DNA of 64,000 nt from Carallia brachiata. Its lineage: Eukaryota; Streptophyta; Magnoliopsida; Malpighiales; Rhizophoraceae. Under the pieces are notes generated by a model that was not told where the DNA came from, searched no databases, and was given only the letters and a program-made list of their open reading frames with translations. Position numbers and translations under genes: made by a program. This document shows, one piece after another, positions 24,345 through 36,380 of this stretch (positions within the stretch are counted from its first letter, which is position 1; each line of letters opens with the position of its first letter). Location: contig JADCRB010000072.1 of assembly GCA_021464245.1 (NCBI GenBank), forward strand, positions 2,192,055 through 2,256,054, given 5' to 3'.

Positions 24345-25895
24345 TAGGTTGGTTGGTTTGATCTTCAATCCACATTACATGAAGTTTTCTATGTTTGCTT
24401 GGAAATTCATTTAATGTGGTTCCATATCCCCTTTTCTATTAAATACAGCATTACATAACACATGAGGATTTCTATAGTTATGGGCTTTTCTTTCTTTTTA
24501 AATTTCTTTTTCTTATTTTTTTTTTGTTTATTAGAATGTCTATTAGATTATGAGTTATATAATGAGAGTAATTATCTACTCTCATAAATCTCACATTTCC
24601 CTTCCTAACATTTAAACTTAAGATCTCTAATAAAAATCTAAATTCTAATCATTGACATTTTTCCTAATTACTTGTCAACCGAGTTAGTTGATTTATTGGG
24701 GAAAAAAAAAATTAGCAACACGTTTTGCTCTTTCTTGGTCAAATTTTTTTTTTTATGTATTAAATACGAATCTGGGTCTGTGGACCTGGATCAAGCTAAC
24801 AATAACGTGGGTCGATTATGATATATTAGAATTTAGGCTTCATGAAATGGGCTCTATAGACCAACTTCTTTTTCCTGAGGCCCAATAATTAAATGTATTA
24901 AGAAGCATTAAGTGGGCTACACAGCCCAACTTGATATTCCTTGGGCCCAACAAGCAAGTGTAGCCGAAAACTCAATGAAGAAGGTAACAAACAAGTAAGT
25001 TTCTTAATTCTTATCGAATGTAAGGATTTCAGTGAGCTTAATAGGCCAGAAACTTTGGGGCCCAGATCAAACCGCCAAGTGTTTGGACCAAGAAAAGTGT
25101 TGTAAAACGGGTGTTTTTCTCTCTCTTTATATATATATATTTTTTATTTTATTTTTTTATTATTATTTTTTTTAATTTCTCCCTTCAATCCTTTTTCATC
25201 CTCTTGCAACATTATGCACGAAGAGGACAAAAACTGACAGCTTTAAATTCAACAATGTGAATTACGCCATGTTACGTTACTTCATAGATTCAAAAACATC
25301 TTTTTTTTGTCACGTTCTTTATGATTTAGAGATTTGAAGAATGACAATTTCTCGTACGTAAGTAATACATCTAAATTGTAATGTCGTTTTTCTTGTTCCT
25401 TTATCTTTCCTTACATCATTATTACAATTCCTTATTACCCACCACGTGCACGGAGTTCCCCACAGGCAGTCAATAATTTAGGTGGTTAGGTTAAGCCAGA
25501 ACAAGAACAACCATGTTGATGTGCTCTATTGCAAGCTAACTTTTTGTACAAAATTTGCTTTGGTATTGACGTTTCATTCTCTTTTTGTTGCGGGCTTTGC
25601 AAAGCATTTCAAAAATGAATGATGCCCCTAATATATGTTTTTACTAAAGGGTCTTACAGAATGAGAACCTGAAAAACCGAAAAAAAGGGTCTTACAGAAT
25701 GATGGTTATTTGTTTTGTAGTCGCCGTATAATTTATTGAGAGACCCTCCTTTGAATTTAGGTAATTTTCATAATACAAATAAAAATAGAGAATGAAAATT
25801 TTGTATCATAATAATCATAATTTTTCTTCTTGTAAATTTTCTGCCACCAATGACTTTCGAAAACTTTAATACAGAGAAAATTCCTGGTTCAGTAA
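24345..25895. other. Intergenic DNA, nothing recognised
   Basis: AT-rich DNA with T runs and an (AT)n stretch near 25128-25142. No supported coding region; the 66-codon frame at 24688-24888 (+) has no recognisable domain. Confidence 0.5.
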
Positions 25896-25903
25896 CTTGT
25901 AAC

Positions 25904-27076
25904 CATAGTTATTAAAATCGCGATCCTGATCGTAGGATCGCACGATCCTACGATCCTGTATCATTCTAACGATCTAAATCGTATAAAAAATCGTTTTTTT
26001 GGTAGGATCGGGTAGGATCGGGATCCGGATCGTAGGATCGTATGGAATCGTGTAGGATCGCTAGTAGAATCGAGGTAGGATCGTAAATATATAATTTTTT
26101 TAATTTTTGAAAAATAGTTTTAGGAATTAATTAATTAGTAAATATATCATTTATAATCATTTGTTTTGATAAAAATTATCAAATTAGTCATAATTTTGTT
26201 ATTTCAACCATACTTAATAGTTAGAAAATATAATTAAAAAAATTATATAAAAAAATTTAATAATAAAATATTTAGAAGAGTATTTATTAACCTATGAAAA
26301 TGCAAATATAAAATATCATTTAATATTAATACAATGAAATATAATATTAAAAATAACTTAATTTAATTGAAAGTTTAAAAACTCATTATACTCACTTTTA
26401 ATTTGTTACTAATCAAAATTTAGGGAAACAAATTATATTTTCATTCTTATAATTCTTAAATTAATACTATGACAAACATAAATTTCGAGTATGTAACAAT
26501 TAGATTCAAAAATACAAAAATAATATATTTATTAAAATTATTTTAATAAAATTTTCTTATGCTCATATTAACATTCTTTTTTAAAATGGAGATGAAGGAG
26601 AAGTAGAATGTATTCCAAGAAATTTTAAGAAAACATGTAAGTCATCAAAGTTGTCTAAATTTTAAACCTTTTTATTATTCACTTAACTTTTAATTTGTTT
26701 GTATGATATAGGTCCCGATGAATTTGGGTCAACTAATGTGGAAATTCATAATATCAATGATGAAGACAACGATGACACATTCGAGAATGATCCAATTTTT
26801 TATGATTTTGGGTACAATTACAATTTAGAAAATCTTGAAAAAGTACCACAAACTTATAAAGATTATGATGACCATGTACATCAAAGAAATAATGATCAAA
26901 ATTAGGTTGTTAACTAAATGATATATATTTTGTGTATTGTTGGATATTAAAAATGTTATTTTTAATTTTATTTTTTAAATTTTGGTAGAATCTTACGACT
27001 CTACGATTCGATCCTACGATTCGATCCTGATATATCCAAAACGATCCTAAGTAGAATCCCGATCCTAACAACCTTG
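25904..27076 (+). mobile_element. hAT-type DNA transposon, 1173 bp, 8-bp target duplication
   Basis: Flanked on both sides by the exact 8-base repeat CTTGTAAC (25896-25903 and 27077-27084), the target-site size of the hAT superfamily. The ends are imperfect inverted repeats: CATAGTTATTAAAATCG at the left, and CAAGGTTGTTAGGATCG read inward from the right (12 of 17 match). Just inside both ends lie many copies of GTAGGATCG and its complement CGATCCTAC, an array resembling the subterminal transposase-binding repeats of hAT elements. The middle is AT-rich and holds a remnant of the transposase C-terminus. It cannot move on its own. Confidence 0.85.
26588..26905 (+). pseudogene. C-terminal remnant of a hAT transposase, two exons
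   Basis: An open stretch reading GDEGEVECIPRNFKKT ends at an AT|GTAAGT donor (intron 26637-26711, 75 bases, ending GATATAG). It resumes at 26712 as an acidic tail with NDEDNDDTFENDPIFYDFG and stops at 26903-26905. Frame is kept across the splice. The DNA-binding and catalytic regions are absent. Assignment to hAT rests mainly on the surrounding element's ends and target duplication; the acidic tail alone is only suggestive. Confidence 0.5.
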
Positions 27077-27084
27077 CTTGTAAC

Positions 27085-28124
27085 ACCCCCAAAAGAAACA
27101 CGTGGGCCCACCAGCAGATGTTAAGTAGCTGTTCTACCACGAACACATAATTTTGGGTCTCACTTCAAGAAATTAAAAACTGTACAGCCATCAAGGACTA
27201 TTAGGTGGATTTGTCAGAGACACTTATTACCCTTCCCTTCTAATGCTTTTGTTTTTTTAAATTTTAAGTAACATTAAAATGAGCATATAATATATTTATT
27301 AATATTTATTAATTAATTTATTATTTTAATGTTTTATATTAAATTATTTAACAATTAATATTATATTTATCTCACGTAAGGATCTCACTTAATATTTCCT
27401 TTCTTTTTTTTTTAAAACTTTGGGATTCAATATAAATTTATCAGATTTTGATAACTTTATGCAGCCAACAATGACAGGTAGAAGAGGACACAAGACAGAC
27501 CACTTAGTCGTACCAGGCAACGGGTGCGCAGAGAGAAAGAGGAAAAGAAAAAAAATTTGTAATTATTATTTTTTTAATATTTTTTTCTTAATTTTTTATT
27601 TTTATTTCAATAATTTACTTTTCTCACATTTAAAATCTGCCTGTCTAATGCCTATATTTGTATCTTTCATTTTCGTTGAACTCAATTATGGGAGATTTGC
27701 CCTTTATTTTCGTAATTAATGTTCGGGTTTAGATGTTTTAATTCTAAATAAACAGTCGAGTGGTTATTTAAGTATTTCAGGGAAACAGTTTAAAATTTAA
27801 ACTTTTATTTTAAAAATTTTATGTTCTTATCTTGAGTAAGAGGTATGAAGTTTATAGAAAAAAATAGAGTTAATATTATTATATAATTTATAATAAAATA
27901 AATTTTTTATAAGAAAAAAAAATCTAAATAGGCATTCTCAAAAATGTCTTCTGGCAGCCGTGGTAATATTACTCGCAATTCTCTTTGGTCCGATCAAGTG
28001 GTCCATAGTGGACCCTAAATCAAATCGAGGACTTGCGTCTTACGAGACTGGCTGATTTTGCATAGTTCTCAATTAAGTAAAGAGTTTTGGTGGGCTAGCC
28101 TTACCAATTTAGAGCTTGGAGGAC
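27085..28124. other. Intergenic DNA, nothing recognised
   Basis: AT-rich spacer between two hAT-type elements. The frame at 27420-27719 (+) is mostly low-complexity Phe/Asn/Tyr and is not credible as a gene. Confidence 0.5.
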
Positions 28125-28132
28125 GATGCAAC

Positions 28133-28575
28133 CAGTATTATTAGAACCAGTTTGGATCAGTCGGTTCAATATGTTCAATTGGTGACCGGTCAAAAGACCG
28201 TACCGTTTTAAGTTACTTTTTGATAAGAATCGGTCCGGTCAAATATTGGTAAAAACTGGTAAAAATTAGACCGGTTAAACCGGTTCAAAATAAATTAAAA
28301 ATTTATAAATTATAATTTGACCCACATTGTTTAATTAAATCATAATTTAAGTTTTAAATTTGCTTAAACTTTTCAATTTAGTTTTAAATTCAATCAAAAC
28401 TTTTAATTTAATTTTTAAAATTAAAAAATTAATATTTAATCACTATTTATAAATATTATTCTTTTAAATATATATATATATATATAAAATTAAATACTAG
28501 TTTAACTGATTCAACCGATTAAATCTTGACCCACTAATATTTTTAATAGTCGTCGGTCCAGTTTTAACAATCTTA
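28133..28575. mobile_element. Short hAT-like MITE, 443 bp
   Basis: The left end starts CAGTATTATTAGAACCAG. The right end read inward is TAAGATTGTTAAAACTGG. Flanks are GATGCAAC (28125-28132) and CTTGCAAC (28576-28583), an 8-base duplication with two mismatches. Subterminal motifs around ACCGGTT and GGTCCGGTC are repeated on both sides, in the same design as the GATCCTAC arrays of the element at 25.9 kb. The core is AT-rich with an (AT)n run and no coding sequence. Confidence 0.65.
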
Positions 28576-28583
28576 CTTGCAAC

Positions 28584-31500
28584 ATGCCCTTTTTTATTTT
28601 TTTTCTTTTTCTTTTTTTTTTTTACTGATTATATACGTTCGCTACATTAACTGACATCATCTAGAACGGCATGTCTAACCAATATAACTGACATCTCAAT
28701 TTTGGCTTGTACTTAATACGATATTAAGGAATAGATCACGTCACTTAAGGGTAGACAAAACAATCACAGACGGCCAAAAACAAAAGACAAAAATCTGTGA
28801 TTTCTGGTTGGTGGAGAAGAACAAATGAAATCAATAACAAATGAAATGAATAATTGAATACGTAACCACCGTTCGTGCTTCCAATATTCATTGTATTTGC
28901 ATATAAACACTGACATCAAGACAAGGACATGGAACTGATCTCTTCTATAATTTTCCTAACTTTTTTTTTTTTTTCATGGATTCAAGGTTTATTTTGGAAG
29001 GTGTACCTGACAATAATTTCTTTTTGTATATCGTATGTGCAGGAAAATGTTGGCAAATAATTAAGAATATTGTAATCATATGGATGAATGATAAAGTTTA
29101 TTTCCTAAGTCACAATCATGTTGGTGAACTGGATCTGTTCAAAAAATATTCTCTCCCTTATTTTAAATTTCAGGAGACAGAAGATAAATTCCGAAGAGGT
29201 AATCATTTTCAATTTGAAAATCCACTACTGAGAAGCATAAAATAATTTCCCACTATAATGTTCTCTTCTCTAGCCCATCAATATCAGGGCGGTGAAATTA
29301 TTGATGAAGTTGCTGGAAGATCAAGAAGATTCCAAATTTACTAATCTGTTCTGATTCAGAGATACGAATTGCCGCTACAGGAGACATTTCCTTTCGCAGT
29401 CTAAAATCAACTGTGTCTTATAATGTTGCCAATTGCATTACTGTTTGCTGCATGGTGATTAAAGCACTTATTGTTGGCTTTTGTCCCTTTTTATTGGTTT
29501 TGACACTTCGAAACTGAGAACCAGGTTGATAAACTTGTGGGCATATCTTCAATTGCTTCTAGTTCAAATAAACATGAAACATGGCCATTTAAATGATGGC
29601 CTTCAACTGGAGGCTTTGAACAAGGATAGCAGGCAGCTAAAGTATGATCATTCGACGGTCAATAAATTAGCCCCACAAATTGTTTTTGTCAAAGGCTGGT
29701 TCACTTAAATAAAATCATGGGACTTTATCAGCAAATGTTATATAATATAATCCTTTAATGTTGCGCAGAGGCACTAAAATTAACCCCACATGCTGTGCCC
29801 ATATGCTCAAGAAGCCCCCCTTCCCTTCCTCTGCCATCCTGCGTAATAAGATTGACTTTAAATATGTGATCCACTAGAATATAACCCACACAAAAATCCC
29901 ATTTGGCCTAATTGAACAATCCAAAACTTAGGCTTTAGAGATCTTGCTGTCTTGGATGATATAAACATGTCATTAATTATTGCACAAAAACTGTGCTGGT
30001 TGCTGCGTTGGCTATCACTCCTTACCATAGCTTTGCGAAACAAATCAACATCTATATATATTTGCTCATAATATTGACAGCATGCCTTGATTAGGACAGA
30101 CGTCGCTTCACACAGGCGTACTTACTGGATATATATGATGAATCCGTTGGCACTAGGAAAACTTGATCAACATCGAAGTTAAGACACCAGTCTCCACATG
30201 TGGACATTGTGACCTTGTAGTAAAGAAATCGTTCCTTATTATGTTAAAATTTATGAGTTCAATCCTTTACTAAGACGTGGGTGGGATTCCGCTAGTTTCT
30301 TTATTTTCTTGGGAGAAGGCCTCCATTAAAGTTATCTGAGCAATCCCTGGAAAAAGAAAAAAAATAAATATTTTTGCCTTTTTGGGCCTTTTTTTTTTTT
30401 GAGACCCATTTAGGTTCAGGTTACATTCATAATTCACAAGTACACTGATATTGGTCTTGTCGGTTAAAAAATCCTTTCAAGTAGCTTAAGATTAATTGGC
30501 AGGCGAAATCAAACTTGAGAAAATGTTGATTATTGATTTAATTTTAATGGGACCCTTACACGGTGCACGCCGACGCAATTCCCGTATAGATACACATTGC
30601 AATTCCAAGGTTTGAACAGGGTATTACATATTTTAATTAAACATATAGAGTGTAGCAATGTGCTTTAATTTGTGGATTTTAGAATTGTCTTTAATTAAAT
30701 GTCTTGAATTCAAATACTAGTTATAATTAATTAACTAAAAAAATAAATTAAACAATACAAACCAGAAAAATTTTCAAAAACAAAATAAGGGGGACAACAC
30801 TTCTCACAAGTCAACAACAGCCTATCCGACGTTATATAAATGCAACATTGTTCCTAAGAATGATGAGAGATTTATTAGGTGCAAGAAGGTGTACCCTCTC
30901 TCTATGGACACACCAATCACCAATCACCATAATCATCCACAGGATCCGAATTCCCGCACCAACAATGGAGTTTCGGGGCCCAAATTGTACATAAGTTGTT
31001 CAACCTCTAGGATCCTGAAACTGAAAGCCTATATATGTCTATGCATAGCCACCACCCTGAAAACGAAATTCCCTGTTACATCACGACGTTTTTCCTTCCC
31101 AAAACCATTTGATAACAGTAGCCGGTCGGTAGTCAGCCACAGCGAGGTCACTGTAATTGATACTATACTTCTTCTTAACAAGTAACCATGCCCGTCAATT
31201 CAAGTTTCGGAATTCAAACCCCCTCCATTGGTTGTAAAAACGGTGCCAAACTAACACGTAATTGAACTCAGTACAGTGCTATCCACCTCTGTATGGGGAA
31301 TTATTATGTTGCGAGGATTTTTTGAAAAATTTTGGTGACTTCACTTAATATTAAAGAAGAAATAAAGGTGTACAGGCTGTTGGATAAATGAATTTATGAA
31401 AAGAAAAAAAAAATAAAGACAAATTATTATATGTTATTAGAGCAAACTATATTACTAATTGTTATTGCTTAGTGGAAGCCATGTAGTGAATTTTTTTTTT

Positions 31501-34500
31501 TTTTTTATAGAATACATATTAAAAATGAAAACTTTCATGTAACACTAACATCAATATTGTAATTTTCATTGTAACTTGAAAATTACATATATTTAAATGC
31601 GGAAAAAAGTGAAAAAAAGAACGGAAACTTGGGCACGATTAACATTTCTTCATATCCCACAGTGCTGAAGTTACATGTATTAAAAATCTCTGTTTTTTTT
31701 TTTGTTTTGTAACAAAATATATCATATGCGTGACACACTGCTTTCTCACCTTGATTAAATACAGGTTATGTGCATTTCACATTGCGAAATTCATCTTATT
31801 TCTGTTTCTTTTTTCGCTTTTTATACTGATCTTTTTACTGCTATTGGTGGTCGAGAAAGGGAATTTTGTGATCCAAGAACGGACCAACAAGAGGGTACTA
31901 AACTGAAAAAAGTGCCGATGGGCCTTGCAACTTTTAGTTAAGTGGGTGGCATTTCCCCACTAAAAATGGGCAGATGTCCAGCCGCATGAGAGGGAGTTCA
32001 GAAATATTCAAGATCTTGGAGTGATTTTCATTTTGACCAAAATCTTTATTTTCTCTCTTTAGTTTTAATATTATTTTAAAGAAATATACAAGAATAGACT
32101 CAACAATTAAAAATTCGTCTCTCGATGCATTTCGTTCGAGTTTTAAGCTCACTTATTACTGTTAGAAACTCTTGTGTATGAATGATTCACAAATTCTATT
32201 ATAAATTTTTAATAGTTTGTAAGCTTTTTTCCATCTTAGGATTAAAACGCCCACTATCCTTGAACTTTTTTAGACAAAAAATTATCCTACGAACCAATGT
32301 GTATTATTATCAAGAGTTTGAAAGTACTAAGGCGGCTTAGTCATGGGCAAACTGTCTTTTGGAGGGATTTTTCAATCCAGGGTTATTAAAGACGCAATTT
32401 AATGTATATTTGTCGGCTTGAGAGAAATCTCGGATCCGAACGACTTTATCTTAAACGTTCATGGATTCTCTCTCTGGGCAGCAACTAAATGACGCAGTTT
32501 CCATTTGATCTTAAACTTATCCCTTGGACTTGTGGGTTACAGGACAATTGTGCAGACAATATTGCCCTAAAAAACCTGCTGAAATTTCAATCCTGTCAAG
32601 GCTGTCCCGGTTACAAGGTCCAAGTCCAAAAGTGTTTAGCAACGTCATGGATCCTCGTTCATCCGCAATTAACACGTAACAAAGCTTCAAGATTTGCGGT
32701 AGACACGTGTTAATTAAGCTTGTACACGGCGACACGTCTGCAAAAACTCATTTTTCCCAAGTTCCACGTGGAGTCAACTGGCTCTCCTGTCTGAAAGCCA
32801 TCAAAGTCAAATTTTTGATAATTATGACAATAATTGATTCATTGTCAGCCTCAACCAATAAACAGAAAAGCTATAGAGAAGTGATTAAAAGAACTTTAAT
32901 CAATATAAAAGATTACGAATTTAAAATTTATTAAATTAATTATAAAAGTTAAATTTATAATTTATTATTTAATATAAAAAATATTATAATTTTATTTCAC
33001 GTTTATTAAGCATAAAATCACAATGATGATTAGAAGAGAGACAGTAAAGCAATACATTAAATTGATTTTCAAGGCACTGATTTTGAATTAATTTGAAGAG
33101 AGGTGCTAAGAATTTTCTTTAATTAATTTGAATTGGCATAGCAGCCCAAAACATATTTAGTGGGGCAGCGGCCACAGCTGTACGGTATTTGAAGGACTAG
33201 GCCATTGATATTCTCAAGGCACTGATTTTGTTGCCAAGTAAGATTATTTTAAGTGGCAAATCACAGGGTCTTAAAAAAGAGGTGAATTTACATCAGCAAA
33301 CCAATCATGTAGCAGCTAAGGTTTAAACATCGATGGGTGTGATCTAACCGTTGATCGAAACTCACAAAAGCCAAAGCTAGTGAATTTTTGTGGTAGACAG
33401 AAGGCCATTTTTTTATAGGCGCAGGTAGGGCTCTATACTTTTCAGAATTACAGATGGTAAAAAAAAAAAAAATTTTCAAAATTACAGGGCCTTTAACCCC
33501 TTTTCTTTTCTATTTTAATTTTTAAACAAATTAATTTTAATTTTGGATTATTATTAATTTCACTACTTGTTTAAATTAATTAGGCTCAGAAAAAAAAATT
33601 AGGCTCAGATGAAGCAAAATCTCAGAAAAGTCTTTTTCTTGTTTGCTTTATCAAATTTGACTATTGAATATACATTATCAAAAATTATATACTTTAATAT
33701 CATTGTGTTGTAATCCCAACGAATTTGAACTAATGAGTAAATTAATTAAGAAAATAGCTACTTATGTAATTCTGGAAGGGTAATTTTGTAATTTGGAGAC
33801 TTTTCATGGGCGGAGAAATCAAATGTGAACGGGTTTACTGTTGAAATGGTCGACAGCTTAGACCATCGTCACTGCAACTTGGTTAATAAAAAATAAAAAA
33901 GAAAAATGATGGGTCGCATAATGTCTGAAACAGCTGCAGGTTCTCCCCTGCTGTGATTTTACGTGTTTGCCACTCAAGCCAGACACCAGCACCCTGGGGT
34001 CAACGTTTCACGAGCAAGAGTCACCATGTAAATAAAACCAGCTCCTGTTTTATTATTTATTGTCTGTATGAGAAAGATCATGATCATTTATCATTTTATA
34101 CCTGTCGTGTGCACAGATCTACAATGCTCACAATTCTTCTTTTTCTAGTTTTGAAAAATAAAAAAACCTTGAGTTAATTTACTTAACTCAACAAATGAAA
34201 ATTTGATGAATTCATTTGTAAAGTTTATAATTTTTAACTATAACAACTTTTCAACAATTAGGACACAATTTCATCAATAAGTTTTATGATTGTATTGTTA
34301 ACTAAGTATACCCAAGATTTTTTTTTTTCAAAAATCAATATAAATTAGAACAATGCTTGGTGTGTACTAAAGATTTTATGCTAATAACATTACTGACTCT
34401 TATTTATTGACTGAACATAAACATAAAAAATATTGTATTAATTTCTAAATTTTATAAAATATGGAATTGGAGCCCAATATAAAATTCACATAAATTAAAA

Positions 34501-35100
34501 CTATATAATATGTCATAATTGTCAAATATGTCACCAAGTAAAAAAGTAATACACCACCGTTACAGGTAATAATTCAGTGACAATTCAGCACGTGTTCCAG
34601 ACTCACGACCTGAGTCCGAGTCTCTGTATCTATACTCTTTCTTGGTAAATAGCTGGGTGATTGCTGAAGTGGTTAAAAATTATAACATGACAATGAATTA
34701 TAAACTCAGTAGTCGTCATAATCTCTTGCGATAGAAATATGTTTTGCCCCACCAATGTTAGGGTGTTGGTTGAATGAGATATTACAGATGGGGGTTACTC
34801 TAACATTAACTCGCAGATCTTATAACCGACATTCATGTGATGATTTTTTTTGTTATTGTTAAAAAAAAAAAAAAAGTAAAAAAGTAATACACTTGCACCA
34901 TATGCATAATATGCATTAACCTAGATTTAATATGGAAGCGGCTGTGGGAAAAAAATACAAGTTTACATGACCTGGGTTATGAGTGTAATTATGAAGATAG
35001 ATACTACGGTCATGATGGCTGGGCATATGGGAAAATTTATTACAGACAACAGTCTCGACCCTCAGTTGTGGGCGAAGGGCTTAACCATAGATTAGAACTA
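28584..35100. other. 6.5-kb intergenic region without a recognised gene
   Basis: AT-rich DNA with scattered frames of 60-100 codons. The frames at 28976-29245 and 30889-31185 (+) were examined. The second has a TATATAAAT box about 70 bases before an ATG at 30904, but neither shows a known domain, and both could be chance. A possible diverged SINE-like repeat lies near 34640-34875. Confidence 0.5.
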
Positions 35101-35335
35101 GGGTTAGAAAAAAACCAAGAGGGTTAAGGCCAATAGCCAAGGACGACAACCACAAAACCCCAGATTTTATCATCAACCATTGTTCACTGCTGCATCATCA
35201 TCATCATTACCCTTTCTCCTTCTCTATTCCTCCATACCCATAACCCCAAAGAGAGAGAAAAACAAAGCCACAAATCCAAATAAAAAAAAAACCATCAAAG
35301 TTCATTATTTTTCTTCACAATTCCCACCAATTTCC

Positions 35336-35383
35336 ATGGTTTTGATGCATCACCAAACTCCCACAAAGATTCTAACTACATAA
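35336..35383 (+). promoter_or_regulatory. Upstream ORF 1 of the ZHD gene (15 aa)
   Basis: An ATG in the context TTTCCATGG opens MVLMHHQTPTKILTT and stops 73 bases before the main ATG. It lies in the presumed 5' leader and could lower translation of the ZHD protein. Its presence in the mRNA is inferred from distance only. Confidence 0.45.
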
Positions 35384-35398
35384 ATTAAAGTAAACTTC

Positions 35399-35419
35399 AT
35401 GAATCTTTCAGTACTTTAA
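35399..35419 (+). promoter_or_regulatory. Upstream ORF 2 of the ZHD gene (6 aa)
   Basis: A six-codon frame (MNLSVL) in the presumed leader, between upstream ORFs 1 and 3. Confidence 0.4.
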
Positions 35420-35433
35420 TTTCTGGCACTTAA

Positions 35434-35466
35434 ATGTTTGAGTTTGATTTTGAGCCATGGACTTAA
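35434..35466 (+). promoter_or_regulatory. Upstream ORF 3, overlapping the ZHD start codon
   Basis: The ATG at 35434 opens [10 protein letters not shown] and stops at 35464-35466, past the main ATG at 35457 and out of frame with it. Ribosomes that start here cannot simply resume at the ZHD start, so it is expected to repress translation unless bypassed by leaky scanning. Confidence 0.45.
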
Positions 35467-36380
35467 CTCCAGCCCCAACAACTGCCAACCACCTCAACAC
35501 CACCAGCACAAGCCCCCCACCTAGAAAATCCCCGGAGCCAGACGGTGCGACGCCCCCCCGGATCCAAACGGCAAAGCCCCTATCTTTCACAAACGGGGTC
35601 CTCAAGCGCCACCACAATCCCCACCACCACCACCTCCATGGCCACCACCTTGCAGCCCAGCCAGTAGTCGTAATCTACAAAGAATGCCTCAAGAACCACG
35701 CTGCTTCCATGGGTGGACATGCTCTCGACGGATGTGGGGAGTTCATGCCGTCTCCCACCGCCACCCACACCGACCCCACCTCCCTAAAATGCGCTGCTTG
35801 TGGCTGCCACCGTAACTTCCACCGCCGTGAGCCTGAGGAATCCCCTCCTGCCTTAAACACCATCACCACAATCGAGTACCAACCCCACCACCGCCATCAC
35901 CCTCCACCGCCGCCGCCACAAGCCCCACAGCATGACAGAAGCCCCAATTCAGCCTCTCCCCCACCGATCTCCTCCTCCTATTACCCCTCGGCGCCACACA
36001 TGCTGTTGGCTCTCTCCGGTGGCGTTTCAAGCTTGAATGACATTGCAGCCGTAAACATCTCTCCCGGCTCTTCCCAAAGAAAACGTTTCAGGACCAAGTT
36101 CACTCCGACCCAGAAAGAAAAAATGCACCAGTTTGCGCAGCGACTGGGGTGGAAGATGCAGAAGAGAGACGACGATTTGATTCAAGAGTTCTGCAATGAA
36201 GTAGGAGTTGATAGAGGAGTGCTAAAAGTGTGGATGCACAACAACAAGAACACCTTTGGGAAGAAGGATGCCAATGGTAATGGTAGAAGCACTAGTCCTG
36301 GTGAAAACACCCACAACAACAATGACAACGAGAGCAACGACAACAACATCAACATCAACAATAATGCAGTGAGAGCTTGA
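35457..36380 (+). CDS. ZHD9: Zinc-finger homeodomain transcription factor, ZHD8/9/10 clade
   Basis: Intronless, 307 aa, as usual for ZHD genes. This nuclear transcription factor has a ZF-HD dimerisation zinc finger at about residues 73-124 ([20 protein letters not shown], then [13 protein letters not shown]). A Pro/His-rich linker follows, then a divergent homeodomain at about 207-264 ([15 protein letters not shown], ending [16 protein letters not shown]). The N-terminal [15 protein letters not shown] and the linker motif [11 protein letters not shown] followed by MLLALSGG resemble Arabidopsis ZHD8 (AtHB30) and its close relatives ZHD9 and ZHD10, which sets the clade. The C-terminus is an Asn-rich tail. 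All zinc-finger Cys/His positions are present. The start is the first in-frame ATG and gives the conserved N-terminal motif. Three upstream ORFs precede it. The ZHD9 name rests on clade plus linkage to MIF2- and MYB30-like genes and is less certain than the family. Confidence 0.93.
   Translation: MDLTPAPTTANHLNTTSTSPPPRKSPEPDGATPPRIQTAKPLSFTNGVLKRHHNPHHHHLHGHHLAAQPVVVIYKECLKNHAASMGGHALDGCGEFMPSPTATHTDPTSLKCAACGCHRNFHRREPEESPPALNTITTIEYQPHHRHHPPPPPPQAPQHDRSPNSASPPPISSSYYPSAPHMLLALSGGVSSLNDIAAVNISPGSSQRKRFRTKFTPTQKEKMHQFAQRLGWKMQKRDDDLIQEFCNEVGVDRGVLKVWMHNNKNTFGKKDANGNGRSTSPGENTHNNNDNESNDNNININNNAVRA

Noticed and set aside
28976..29245. 89-codon open frame as a gene
   Set aside because: No recognisable domain, no promoter or splice support, starts within AT-rich sequence; length is compatible with chance.
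30889..31185. 98-codon open frame behind a TATATAAAT box
   Set aside because: The TATA position is suggestive, but the protein shows no family features and I could not find supporting structure.
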